DNA from: Cavia porcellus
Taxonomy: Eukaryota > Chordata > Mammalia > Rodentia > Caviidae
Length of the DNA stretch: 64,000 nt
Direction of reading: 5' to 3'
Assembly (NCBI RefSeq): GCF_034190915.1
Contig: NW_026947491.1
Location: 22,942,101-23,006,100 of the forward strand
Part shown: one piece after another, positions 23,301 through 34,262 of the stretch
Layout: each line of letters starts with the position of its first letter
Numbering within the stretch: position 1 is the stretch's first letter
The notes under the pieces: model-generated
Told to the model about the DNA's origin: nothing
Seen by the model: only the letters and a program-made list of their open reading frames with translations
Databases searched by the model: none
Program-made: the position numbers and the translations under genes

Positions 23301-24359
23301 ACAATTGACAAAGAAAGAAACTGGGCTTCCTATATACACTTGTATGGAAGGAACAAAAAGTATGGGAAGAGAGAGCAAAAAGAAAGGGTCCTCAGTGTCC
23401 AATGTTGAGAACACTGATCCAGGAAATGTAAATGCAAAGGAGAATGAGGACACAAAACATGCAATATCAGACATGGTACTAATAGACATAAAGCAATGTT
23501 CCAGAGCCTCATAGCTGAATTCAAAAGTAAAGTATTTAACGAAGTAAAACAAGATAATTAGAATAGTCAGACAAATGCTAAGCACCACTGGAGGAAAAAC
23601 AGAAAAAAAGGGAAGAATTGTTTGATGGAGAAAATAGAGAAACATAGAATACGTGAAGCAGTTCAAAGAGATTACCAGGAAACTCAAAACTCTATTGAAA
23701 GCTGGCATAACAGCTTGAAAGAAACTAAGGATAGATTATCTGAACTGGAGGACAGATTTTTAATGTGGGAGCATGAAATGAAAAACTTCTTAAAAATAAC
23801 AAGAAAACAAACAGCAATAATACAAAGGCTTGAAGATGATAAGAAGATCTATAACCTAAGAATTAAGAACAAAAAACGAGTAGGGACACAAACAAACAGA
23901 CTACAAAAGCTATTCACAGAAATAATTCAAAACAATTTCACTAATTTAGCAAAAGGTAAAGATACTCAGATGTATGAAGCATACAGGACCCCAGCCACAT
24001 ACAACCCAAACAGAGCTACACCCAGGCATATAATAATGAAAATTCTAGAAATCCAATATAAGAACAGAATATTAAAAGCCATCAGAGACAAGAAACAGAT
24101 TACTTACAAGGCAACACCCATCAGAGTTACAGCAGACTTCTCGGCACAAACCATCAAATCACGAAGAACATGGGGGGAAATAATTCAAGCTTTGAAAGAT
24201 AATAACCTCCAGCCAAGATTGATATATCCTGCACAACTGTCCCTAGAAATTGATGGAAAAACAAGATGCTTCCAAGATAAAGAGGTCCTAGGGGAATTTA
24301 CAACTACCAATTCAACTCTACAGAGAATACTGCAGGACATTCTAAAAAAAGAAAAATAA
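23301..24359 (+). pseudogene. ORF1 of the HAL1-like LINE; C-terminal 245 codons open
   Basis: An L1-type ORF1p frame. An N-terminal piece with 'KSMGRESKKKGSSVSN' ends at a stop at 23,512-23,514. From 23,622 a frame of 245 codons is open to 24,359. It has a coiled coil ('SLKETKDRLSELEDRF'), the RRM ('TQTNRLQKLFTEI', 'YEAYRTPATYNPNRATPR') and the C-terminal domain ('ADFSAQTIKSRRTWGEI', 'YPAQLSLEIDGKTRCF'). It is clearly diverged from ORF1 of the nested L1. An open frame of this length in an element that old enough to carry a nested 7-kb insertion is notable, but the N-terminus is broken. Confidence 0.85.
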
Positions 24360-24581
24360 CAAGATTCCAGCAAATTGACAGAGATGCCACAATGAATGGA
24401 GCAGAAAGCGAAATGACGAAGACAAACTGATAACTAATGACAGAAAAATAGCTCAACAGAAATGAGGCAGAGAAGGTTGGATGGTAGGAACAGCTATTTT
24501 GGAGAAAACAAGACATCATATTAGCTAGTGCCAATTTAATATCATCTTGTGTTGAAGTTCCATCAAGCTTTTGTTCTTCTG

Positions 24582-24712
24582 TCTCCATCAGTCTTTTTTT
24601 CTTTTTTTTGTCTTTTTCTTTTTTATCGGTACCAGGGTTCGAACTCATGACTGTCTGCTTGCAAGGCAGGTGCTTATGCCACTGACCTAAATCCCTAGCC
24701 CTCTCCATCGGT
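24582..24712 (-). mobile_element. ID-like tRNA-derived SINE
   Basis: On the minus strand the element (24,593-24,701) reads 'GGGCTAGGGATTTAGGTCAG', then a B-box-like 'GAGTTCGAACCC', then an A-rich tail. The target-site duplication TCTCCATCAGT / TCTCCATCGGT is at 24,582-24,592 and 24,702-24,712. It sits in the tail region of the ORF1-only LINE. Confidence 0.88.
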
Positions 24713-25935
24713 TTTAACAAGTTGTTTCTTATTGGATTTTATTATATGTGATAACATAAACAAAAACTTTTATAGACAATGAGGTAATACAGAAACCATT
24801 GTTCCTTTTCTGTTAGTGATTCTAAATACTCTGTAACACTGTCATTCTTTTGAATAGAACTGTCAGAATAGTGTCTTTTGAATATTGTCAGATTCTTTTG
24901 CAGTCTCACTGTTTTGTGTTGTCTTGATATGTTTGATGCTACAGTATATGAAGTTATACTCAAAGATTTCAAGGAAAGAGACACTATGGTAACTACTTTT
25001 ATGTCAGGATATCTTGTGGTGAAACACTGTTTTGCTTAAATGGTTATGTTTTGACCTGTGCTGTTTTGTTGTTATGTCCTCTTTTATCTCAATCTCCTTT
25101 TTTTATTATTTACTTTTTTATTTTTATCTTTTTAATTAAGGGAAAATAAATAAAAATAGCAGGATGTATTATAGTAACCCACTTTGATTTCCTATTAACT
25201 TGACTTGAAACCCTGTATTTCTGTCACCATTTTGTTTTGACTGATTTTCCTCTATTCTGTTTTGCTTGATAATACCCAGTTAGAGAGTATAGGCAACAAC
25301 TGTGAAGACAGTAAGATTCATTATGATGCTCATTCTGGTTTGACTATTATCTTCTTTTGAAGTCCTGTCATGTTTCCAATGTTTTGGTTTTATTGGCTTT
25401 GTTCTTTACTGTTTTGTTCAATTTTATAACTGATGATATAGGCAATTTTTTTAAGATAGCAAGAGGCATTATGGTAACCGTTGTTGATCACCATGTATTT
25501 TGTTTTTACAGTACGTATTATGTCCATCCTTTTGATTTGACTGGCTCTGTTTTGTTATATCACATTTTGTTTTATTCTCTTCAAAAATGTAATAAGAACT
25601 GTGGGAGTTATAAAACCCAAAATGTGTAATTGTCATTGTACAAAAGAGAGGAAAAGAGAGTGCTCTAAAGGATATAACTGCATGTATTTTTAAGTGTATA
25701 AGATCGATAACCATATTACTGAGTTTTTTTGGATCATTGAAAAGAACTGTTTGCAGTCTCACTGTTTGAATGTCCATTTATATGCTTTAATTTTGTAACT
25801 TGAACAACTATTTCTAAATTGACAATATGTAATCTATTAACTAGTCATTTCCTAATGTTTATTTTTTTCTGAAATTCTGTATAACTTGTACCATTTTACT
25901 GTTTTTTTCTTTTTTCCTTAAATAAAATATTTTTA
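24713..25935 (+). mobile_element. L1-type 3'UTR of the HAL1-like LINE
   Basis: Non-coding. It matches the L1 3'UTR at 6,790-7,743 along its length (for example 'GTAATCTATTAAC' at 25,827 and 7,623) and ends at an A-rich tail before the target-site duplication. Confidence 0.75.
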
Positions 25936-25947
25936 AAAAGAGCATGT

Positions 25948-28900
25948 TTTCCTTCAACATTCTGTACAAAACTTTTAAAAACTGATCAGATTCTGGGCTA
26001 CAAAAGTGCTTTTCTATGCCATGTAACAGTTTTCTGTAAGAACCTGGGGCCAGGCTCTCTGTGGTGTCCCTTGGGTGTGCTGTCATGTGGATAGTCTCCT
26101 GCCAAGTGTGACAGGAATCCTGAACACCAACTTAATTAAGAGATTCCGGGATTGGTGATTGAATGGGGAGGTGCTACCTTCATAATGGTTCACCAACTGG
26201 TGAGCTCACAGCTCTATTATCAGGAGATGGGTGTGATTGCTGTAAGTGGATCACTGGAGCTCCCCTTGCGTGCTCCAAGGGCGCACCCAGTCCCTCCAAC
26301 TCCAAGCTAGAAATGATGTCCCCTTTACTGCTATCCAAGAGGTAGTTCTGCCTCATGCCAAGCTCTGTGGAGCTCTGCCAACCACACATATATCCACTAC
26401 ACATAGCAGGGACTTTGCAGCCATGTTCTGCAGTCCTGTGATTGTGCATCTGTCTACCTATCTGCTCACACAGGACACCATTATGTTCCAGTTGTCTTAG
26501 GCCACCATGCAGCTCCTGTGTTGGGTAGGGAAGATCAGAAAGAGAAGGCAATGGTCAGGCACAAAATTGTGACGCAGACTTGTCTACCTGGGGTTTTCCT
26601 TTCTATCACTAAAATTTAAAATTACCTCAAGAAGAAACGAGAGGTATAATGGAAACTGTCTTCACCACAATATCAGATAATCAATCACACTCACAGTATC
26701 ACAGATGAGATGGTCTTCTTGGTGACCATGTGGACCTCATGGACCAGCATCATGAGTGATGCTAGATAACCTGCCTGTTCAATACAAAGGTTATCAGGAC
26801 CATCATTGTAGCCTGCAACTATTCAGATCAGGGAGGATCAGGAGCATGATAACTGCAATTCCAGTGACAGGAAGGAAGACATATTTGCTGCGGTTTAGTA
26901 CACCGAACTTTGAGGGCCATGCCATAGGGGAATTCACTCCTTAGAAGACAGCATTAGCACCAAGGCACCTGCCTGAGAAACTGAGGCTCCACACAGCTCT
27001 GGGAAGGACCATAGAGGGACCCTCAGTGGGTCAAGCTTCATGTCAAACCATAAATTATGACACAGGGTTACCATTTAAATCGTTATTTATATTTCACAAC
27101 TACCAAAATTTTTATTTTATTTTATTTTATTTTATTTTATTTTATTTTTTGAGACGGTGTCTTGAAATACAGTTCAGGCTGGCCTTGAGCTCACGTTGTA
27201 GCCTAGGCTGGTCTTGAACTTGCAACAATTCTCCCACCTCAGTCTCCCGAGTGCTGGGATTACAGGCATGAGCCACCTACCCTGGCTCACAAGTACCTAA
27301 ATTTACAAGCAAAAAAGTGCCTAAAAATATTGATGGACTATGTAAAGGATGCTGTTAGGATACAAGGGACTTAATAAATTGAAGAGAAAAAGGCAAATGC
27401 CCCCAAATAGGCACAGCTCATGGCTCCTCAGTGGGACTGAGTCACTCTCTGGGCACTGGAACAAGCTGAGGCTGAGAGGGTGGGGCACTGTTGTGGGGAC
27501 TCAAGTTCACTCAGAGGAGGTGTGGAGAGGGGAAATGGAAGGGCTGCATCCGTGGGGATAGAGCACAGCCCTGCAATGAGCATGGACAGACACAGACTCA
27601 ACTGGAGGTTGCTGCCAATCTCATGGCCCTGAATGCCACTGGACACAGAGCCAGTGCTGCTGGCTGCAGCTATCCTCCACTGTGGCTCTGTCCACATCAG
27701 CTGGAAAGACCTCACCTGTGAGTTCATCTTCCACCCTTTCCAGATGTTCAAGTCTTCTTAACTCAGGACCCCAGAGCTCTCTTTTGACACATCAGAAGGA
27801 CAAGGTCTGTGTCCCCAGTCTCCAGGGAGGATAAACTCCCAGCATCCACACTAACCTTCCCAGACACTGTCAGCCTGGTCTATAGACATCAAGCTGCTCT
27901 GGTAACTGTTCACCAGTCCAACTCTGCAGACCTTGTTCTCCTAATTCCTTTGGTCTTCTTGGAGCATATTTTGAAAAAAAAAAAAGCATTGAAATTCCTA
28001 ATGAAAATCTTTGGCAATCTCCCTTACAGGGTGTGAATTAATAACTTCAAACAATTGCTCCTATGATGGGCATCATGAGAGACCAAAAAGATGCCCTTTT
28101 ATGTCTTGTATCTAGATGACATTGCAGAGTCTCATGAAGTCATAGCTGCAACTTTTTCAAAGCTGGCTGAATCTCGAGTACTTGATTGATTCATGATGCA
28201 ATGCTAAGTCTCAGGGTGCTCGGATTAAGGGTTGGTGATTTCTCAATCAGTCCAATGATTGGTTTTGCACTGCCTTAATCCTGGTAACCTGGATGGAATA
28301 TAAAGGCTCGAAGGGGCCTTGTCTCTTGTTTGCAAACTGCCTTCTGCCCACCATAATCTACTTTTCCTATATGATGCCTGTCTCTCACGAAGCTCTGTCT
28401 TGGAGCCAATTATAGACTGCAACCTCTACAAACTGTGAGTTACTTAACCTTTCCCCCTTTTAGTTTGGGTGACAGGGACTTTGTTTTAGCAAGGAGAAAA
28501 GTAACTAAGTCATGCTCTGTGAATCTCCAGGCAAATAAAGGGTCCTCACATCTAACAGGTCAGAGTCTACCAGGTCAGTAGAGACTCAGGCTAGACTCTT
28601 GTGAATGGTATTGGCCAGCAACAGCCTGGTGGCCAACATGGATGGGACAGAGGAGTGATGGCCAAGGCCAACCAGGCAGCATTCTCAGCCCCTGAAGTTA
28701 GTGTCAAGTACAATGTCCTTGAACTCCTCAATTGAGACCCAGGTCAGAGCCTTCTGCTGCTCCTCTAGTCAAATCCTAGACACTCAGACATACACATGTG
28801 AATTCAGGTGAGCTGGTAATGAGGAAATGCTCAGGTTGTTTCAAAGGTGGGCAACCATGGATGGTTCCTCATGCTGGGTATGCAAAAATGTGACCTTATA

Positions 28901-29196
28901 TTCCCCTAGCAGATAGAAGGAAAAAGACAGATGAACTGTGCTTTGCTCAGCCACACAGAATCAGGCTGTGGGAAACTTCAAGGATCTAAATAAAAGATCA
29001 ACAAGTGCCAGGATCAAAGCTAGCCAAGGTAGACAGCAAAAATGGCCATAGGCTCTCCCAGAAAGAAAAGAAAACCCTGGAGAGTTCTGACACAATCCAT
29101 CCCAACTCACCCAGATACACAGAAGAAACACAGAAACCCCACAGCAGAGCTAGTCATGAGCAACCAGGGTAGGCACAGGGCCACCAGCAGGTGCAG
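25948..29196. other. Unit B leader and spacer upstream of the family 1 D
   Basis: Paralogous to 42,705-45,667 and 56,475-59,742. It holds a B1-like SINE but no supported gene. The short open frames are not conserved among the units. Confidence 0.55.
27094..27304 (-). mobile_element. B1-like (7SL-derived) SINE with TTTTA-repeat tail
   Basis: On the minus strand the SINE reads from about 27,287 with 'GGTGGCTCATGCCTGTAATC' allowing mismatches, and 'CAGCACTCGGGAGACTGAGG', the 7SL/B1/Alu left-arm hallmark. Its tail is a (TAAAA)n array (27,112-27,147). Imperfect target-site duplications CACAACTACCAAAATTT and CACAAGTACCTAAATTT flank it. Unit C has the empty site at about 43,657-43,690. Confidence 0.88.
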
Positions 29197-29292
29197 AATT
29201 TTTGTGCTGGACTGTGTCACTGTGAGGATATTATAGATATATGTGGGGTGGACCTTACTATACCCACATTGACACAGCCCTACTCCAAAAGC
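29197..29292 (+). other. IGHD: IGHD segment B1 (family 1, 40 bp)
   Basis: The D is 29,225-29,264. Left signal: nonamer AATTTTTGT (29,197-29,205), 12-bp spacer, consensus CACTGTG (29,218-29,224). Right signal: CACATTG (29,265-29,271), 12-bp spacer, TCCAAAAGC (29,284-29,292). Frame 2 reads GYYRYMWGGPYYT; frame 1 has TAG at codon 4; frame 3 is open and has a Cys. At 40 bp it is longer than the longest human IGHD (37 bp). It shares the GYY start with A1 and D1, so the extra length is in the middle. The signals look usable. Confidence 0.92.
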
Positions 29293-29977
29293 TCCACCCT
29301 GAACCACAGCACCCTTGAACTTGGGGAGCCGCTGCCAGCATTGAAAGTGGGGCCCACACAGTTTACCAACATGCAAATCCACCAGCCCTGACCTGATATC
29401 CCCTCACAGAGCAATGTGCAGGTATCTATCAGGAACACTCATGTCATGGCAGAAAAGGGGGAGTTGGGTGCTCCCACAGCCCAGCCAGGAAATAGCCTGA
29501 GTCTATCTGGGGACCAGGGAAGAAGGCTTAGTTGCTCTGCCTCCTAGTGCAGAGACAGGGACACCTCAGGCTTGTGTTTGATGTAAGTGAACCAGACTAG
29601 GACTGTGGCCATGGGAGGGTGTGTACTCTAACTCCTGTGGATTTTATGTCTATGACAGTAGCTTTAAAACTGGTACAGACAAGGCTTATGAAAGAATCAG
29701 TACAATGAGATTGGATGACTGATTTGGAGGACTGGTCAACCATGCGGAGCAGAGAAGCAGCAGAAGAGTCAGATCCAAGCGCAAGGTCACTGCTCCACAG
29801 GGACCCTGGCCACAAGACAAGGTGCAAGGGGGAAATTCAGGTACTTCTCAGTCCGGTGGGGCTGCACACTAAGCCCCAGAAATGTCCCTAGGGTACTTGT
29901 GAACAAAGCAGGAAATAGCACATAGTGTTGTTACGTGACACAGCACAGAGAATTTATTTGAACATTGCATTGAAGGC

Positions 29978-30022
<45 letters not shown>

Positions 30023-30858
30023 AAGTCCAAAATCCCACTACCAATAATATCTCTTTAACTTGAAAGCAGAATAGGCAAAACCCACCCTTCCTGTGAAGGA
30101 GAATATTCTCCTGTGGGAAACTACAAAGAAATCCAAGACAAGGATAAGCATCCATCTTAGCACCGTGTCTCCAGAGAGATGGCTTCCAGGAAGTCCAGCA
30201 TCGCGCCACCTGAGTAATATCAGATGAGCTCTGTAGAGGGGCAGGGCCTGTCAAGGTGCCTAGGGGAGCACTGTGCAGGGTACATCACAGTTCCCGTGTG
30301 ACCAGCCTGGGCAGACACAGGGCACAGATTCTCTTGAGCTCAGAGACTTTTGTAGGGTACGGGAAAGGAGGCAGTCATGGAGGTGAGTGAGGTCAGCTAG
30401 ATGTAGAGGAGAAGGACCCTGAGGCCGTGGTGCAGGGACAGAGTCAGAGAGACACAGTACAACAGAGGCTGTGTCTCCTCTCATGCCTTATGTGGCTCAA
30501 GGGGCGCCATCAGGATTGGGTCTTAGATCAGCGGGCACGGAATTGACTCCCAGGCCTTCCCAGCTCTGCTTTCAGCCTAGGAGGTCAAAGGCCCCAGAGT
30601 GACTCATACACAGTGTGGGGACAGTTCTCAGCCTGAAAGCATGTCTCAGGATACCTCAATCCAAATGCAATACCACCTGCAGTGGTTCCCAGGGCATTGC
30701 TGCACAATTATCGGGCCACGTACGGGAAGAACTGTCCAGAGCACCTCTCAACCTCACAGATGGCACCCAGGGAACTCACCAAGCACTCCTGTTGGGCAGT
30801 CCTGCTCTCTAGGAGCTTCTTGGCTCACTGGTACCACTGTCCACATGCATGTTAGAAT
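29293..30858. other. Unit B spacer between families 1 and 2
   Basis: Paralogous to 9,843-11,395 and 59,832-61,372. No gene is seen. It includes a 42-base A-run. Confidence 0.55.
29980..30021. repeat. Poly(A) run, 42 bases
   Basis: An uninterrupted A-run. The paralogous places have A9 (about 10,521 in unit A) and A10 (about 60,517 in unit D). There is no SINE or LINE body beside it, so it is a slippage expansion rather than a retrotransposon tail. Confidence 0.9.
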
Positions 30859-30959
30859 GGAATTTGGCAGGGTCTGTGTTGCTGTGGTATGAATGTGATT
30901 GCATATGGCTGCTTTACCACAGCAGGAATGCCACAGTGTCATAGCACCCATTCAAACCT
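30859..30959 (+). other. IGHD: IGHD segment B2 (family 2, long 45-bp form)
   Basis: The D is 30,887-30,931. Left signal: nonamer GGAATTTGG (30,859-30,867), 12-bp spacer, heptamer TGCTGTG (30,880-30,886). Right signal: consensus CACAGTG (30,932-30,938), 12-bp spacer, TTCAAACCT (30,951-30,959). The GTG next to the coding end is kept on the left and the right heptamer is perfect, so D-to-J joining is plausible. Frame 2 reads YECDCIWLLYHSRN with two cysteines; frame 3 reads MNVIAYGCFTTAGM; frame 1 stops at codon 2. Two Cys in the D could form a CDR-H3 disulphide. It shares the internal CACAGCA string with A4. Confidence 0.85.
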
Positions 30960-32077
30960 AGCTCCCCACCCTACCATCTTTTCTCCATAGAGCACTGCTG
31001 AGCACACATTCAGGCTTCTGAACCAGGCCTCGAAATGGGGTGGTGGTTACAGAGCCAGCAGCCATTATCCAACCCTCAGGGGACCGCAGGACAAAATCAG
31101 CGACACTCTAATCCTAATCCTAACTGTAACCCTAACCCTAACCCAGGCATGCCTGCCCCTTTTAAGGGGATCATGATGAGAAAGGACAGAGTAACCCTAA
31201 AGACAGTAAGAGTTCACTCCCAGGGAAACCAGGCCCCATGTCCTTCCCAGGATGAGACCCACAGCAGACCAGCAGCTCCACAAGCCCCATCTTCAGCATG
31301 ATGAAGCCACAGGGGCCTCAGCTGAGGCAGGCAGTGACTCCATTTTTGGACAGTGCTACCCCGTGTCTGCAAAAGAAACCTCAGCAGATGGCAGCCATGC
31401 CCTGGCTCTGCCCTGGTGGATATTGCTTGCCATCCACAGAGCCAGTGTTCCACACCAAAGTGTACTCACCCTACACCCACACTGATTACTGTCCTACCAT
31501 CCACACCCTACACTATCAACTACCCACCCTACTCAACTGCCAAATGCCATGCCCTGCACCCAGCATGTACTCCAATACTGGCTTTGAGAACCTATGTCAG
31601 CTGTGTTGCAGAACAGGTAGGTCAGGGCAAAGTGGTCATCTAGGGGCACTCAGCTAGGCCCCACCCTGTGTAGTCCTGACATTCATTTGCTTCTTTGGGG
31701 CTCTCTGAGAGACACCAAGAATGGGATAAACTTAATCTGGACTGTCTTTGAGCAGCCACAGTTCTGTTGGTTTTATCATACCTCATGTCCCCCCGACCCC
31801 CAGGAGTCCACCAGGGCGCCAAGGTCAAAACCTTCTAGACACCCTTTCTAACCTCCCTGACACCATCTCCTACTTGCTGCATAGTGCTCCAGGGACCCCA
31901 GCAGGAACATGCGTGCTGTTCCTGGAGGCCGATTCACATCCTACCTCCTGCTATTTATGAGAGTCTTGACTAGGGAGATGCAAACCAAAGATACTGTGCA
32001 AGCCCTTCCCCTGTTTGAGATTACCTGTAGAAGTTTGGGAGCTTGAGGTCTCTGAGACTTGTATTTGGCATGGCAGG
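30960..32077. other. Unit B spacer between families 2 and 3
   Basis: Paralogous to 11,469-12,627 and, in part, 14,158-14,570. It holds a short telomere-like repeat but no supported gene. Confidence 0.55.
31108..31144. repeat. Short interstitial telomere-like repeat (CCCTAA)n
   Basis: Imperfect CCTAAT units lead into CCCTAACCCTAACCC. Flanking DNA on both sides ('ACAAAATCAG' and 'CCAGGCATGCCTG') matches 14,297-14,355 in unit A, where other sequence stands between. The array is specific to unit B. Confidence 0.8.
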
Positions 32078-32145
32078 GCTTTTTGTGAAGTCCCCCACTG
32101 TGTATTCTGGTAGCTACCACAGTGAGGGACCTGGCAGGAAAGCCC
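32078..32145 (+). pseudogene. IGHD: IGHD segment B3 (family 3, 15 bp), left spacer only 9 bp
   Basis: The D is TATTCTGGTAGCTAC (32,103-32,117), frame 1 YSGSY. Left signal: nonamer GCTTTTTGT (32,078-32,086), then only 9 bases to a consensus heptamer CACTGTG (32,096-32,102). The two sister copies have 12. Right signal: consensus CACAGTG (32,118-32,124), 12-bp spacer, but a poor nonamer GGAAAGCCC (32,137-32,145) where the sisters have GCAAAAACC. RAG requires close to 12 or 23 bases, so V-to-D joining from the left should fail or be rare. I call it a probable pseudogene. Confidence 0.82.
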
Positions 32146-32309
32146 ACCAAGCACCTGGTGTTTAGGCTCTACACACTCAGATGCCAGGAGGAGCTAAGGT
32201 CAGAGACTTTGCTGCCCTCTCACCATTGAGTTCAGGCCACGCACAGTATGCCCCTCGTCAACTCTGACGTGCTCAGCCACATCAACCCCAGCACTGGTGG
32301 AGTTTGCAA

Positions 32310-33110
32310 AACTGTGCAAGTTGGTTAGAATTTGGACCTACTTTTATAGTAATTAAACTGCAAAGTAAGGAGTGATGTGAAGCAAGCAAGAATGGGGAAG
32401 CCTTTGTTCCCTTTTGCTTGGTATCAGAGACGTTTCACAGTTGATGGTTAGCCCTTCCTTTTCTTAATGTACAGTCTTGGGTCTGCTAATTCCAGGAACA
32501 TTTGCTTCTCACAAAGGGAACAATGGTTGACACAACATCATTTGTCTCTCACAAAGGGAACAGAGGTTGACACAAGCAAACAGGTTACTAAGGTGGTGAC
32601 ACATACAGAATAGTATGGCGATGCTTCAGTTAATGCTTAACTATGTGGTCAATGCTCCGGTTTCATGGTTACTAGGGTGATAAGCATTAGGACAGAATGA
32701 CAAACCTGTTTTTGCTAATAACAATTTTTTAACTTTGCATTTTAGCTTTCTTTTAGCAAAACACTCCCCATACTTCCATGTATATTGAAGTTCAACAAAA
32801 CAAAACAAAACAGGTGGTGGGGTGAGGTTGCTTGGTTTCCCATCACTCCAGGTCCCAGCATGGCTTGGGTCCCAGTAAAGGCAGATTGCTCCCTTCCTGG
32901 GCCATTGCAGCCTGCCATACTCACAGCCTCTCACCTGGGGTGGAGGGGTTGCTTCAAGCTGTTTCTTTCTAATTAAATGGCCCTTTCACTGCCCAAGTTC
33001 TGAAATGGCCAACAGACCATAGAAAGACATCTCTTTAGGCTCCTGCTTGAAACCAACAGCACCAGGAAGCTGCTGCCTTTGATTTAGGGCCAGTAATGAA
33101 GAATTTTTAT
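32310..33110. other. Unit B-specific 0.8-kb insertion or replacement
   Basis: Left of about 32,310 the sequence matches unit A to about 12,860. Right of about 33,120 it matches unit A from about 13,405. The stretch between has no counterpart in units A or D and has a different, more AT-rich texture. It carries a 40-bp tandem duplication and an (AAAAC)n stretch at about 32,798. I do not recognise it; an old LTR or DNA transposon is possible. Confidence 0.5.
32501..32580. repeat. 40-bp direct repeat, two copies
   Basis: 'CTCACAAAGGGAACA' and 'GGTTGACACAA' occur in both halves, beginning 32,501 and 32,541, with a few mismatches. It lies within the unit B-specific stretch. Confidence 0.85.
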
Positions 33111-34262
33111 AACCACCACACTGATGTAGCTCATGGCAACAACAAGAGCCAGTCATGCTGCACTAAAGCATCAACAGAGCCTGGCGCCATGGAGGTCATG
33201 CAGTGACCTCCGGTTCTGCCTGCACAGCTGCACAAGGCAGGCTGGGCTCTCCCAGGCATACTGCTGACTGGGGCTGACACATGCCTGACTGTGCTACTGC
33301 TCCTTTCGCCCAGCAGCTATGAGCTCCTGCAGTTTTTCCATTAGCCCAGCTGTCACCAGGACCCTGTTACCTCAGGATTCCAGGCCTAGTCCATGGCATG
33401 CAGCATTCCCAAGTGCCCAGTGCCCATGAACAGAGCACAGACTTGGTTCCCACCTGTAAGCCAACTCCAAGGTCCTGAACACATTACAGTCACCCTGCAG
33501 GGACAGACTGCAGTCTGCCTGAGCATCCCAAGCTGGCACTTCATATCTGGATGCATGTTCATCCACATGTGGCCCTGCTGCCCTTCAGTGCCCCCCAAAT
33601 CCTCCCTGCGGCTCCACATCTAAGTCCAGGCTCAGCTAAGTTCAGCCATCTGGCTAAGTGCAGTTGACCACCACACCACAGCAAGGTTGCTGAAACCTCA
33701 CTCAGATGTCCTGTTTTGCCCTGGTCCAGGGTGGATTTGTGTGCATGAATAGAGTGACAGTGCTAAGTATAGATCAAGACAAAGCCAAAAGTCAGAGTCA
33801 TGAGATGGGCTGAGGAGGAAGAGCTGGGAAGGAATATTGTACAGATAGCTCAGGGCCTCACTGGCAGAGAAACCAGATGTCTACATGGTATTTGTGGCTG
33901 CTCAGAAGCAATCTTTTTGGGGTTGAGCTTTCTTCCTTTTGTCTTTTGAGGAAGCCATGGTGGCAGAGACTCTACACCCAATCCCTCATGCACAACCCTC
34001 CCACAGAGGGGAAACTGAGGTTCAGAGAGCTAGGGAGGAGTGTTGGCATTCTGGCTGCTGCAGGGCTCAGAGATCACAACGGAGGCAGGATGCTGCTGCC
34101 AACGTTGGGTGAACCCACCCTCTTCTGTGGTTACTTCAGTAAGCACTTGGTCCCCTCACCCAGGTCATCCTGCTCCCAGCCCCACTCACAACTGACTCCC
34201 TGGTTCATCTTTCTGAGGGGCCTAGTGGAGATTGGGTGGCAGCTCAGGGCCCAAGGAACAGG
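33111..34262. other. Unit B spacer between families 3 and 4
   Basis: The left part (33,120-33,380) matches unit A 13,405-13,650. The right part (from about 33,880) matches unit C from about 46,090. The middle is seen only here. No gene or RSS is supported. Confidence 0.5.

Larger units (their letters stand above)
15195..25947 (+). mobile_element. ORF1-only LINE (HAL1-like), interrupted by a full-length L1
   Basis: Target-site duplication AAAAGAGCATGT lies at 15,195-15,206 and 25,936-25,947. Paralogous empty or near-empty sites are at about 42,700 and 56,465 ('TTTAAAAGAGCATG'). Without the nested L1 the element is about 3.7 kb. The left part (15,207-15,840) resembles an L1-type 5'UTR. It is followed (after the nested L1) by an ORF1 frame ending at 24,359, then non-coding DNA, a SINE and an L1-type 3'UTR ending in 'AATAAAATATTTTTAAAA'. 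No ORF2 sequence is seen between ORF1 and the 3'UTR. HAL1 elements are known LINEs that carry only ORF1, and I infer that this is one or a similar derivative. Confidence 0.72.

Noticed and set aside
15855..25935. Reading the whole 15.2-25.9 kb as one compound L1
   Set aside because: Two separate target-site duplication pairs and opposite orientations show a nested insertion of two elements.
29980..30021. Poly(A) run as a processed pseudogene or SINE tail
   Set aside because: No retrotransposed body or target-site duplication next to it; the paralogues have a short A-run at the same spot.
33117..33144. CACACTG, 12 bases, GCAACAACA, like the right RSS of family 3
   Set aside because: No left RSS or D core; by position it aligns to spacer near 13,405 in unit A rather than to family 3.
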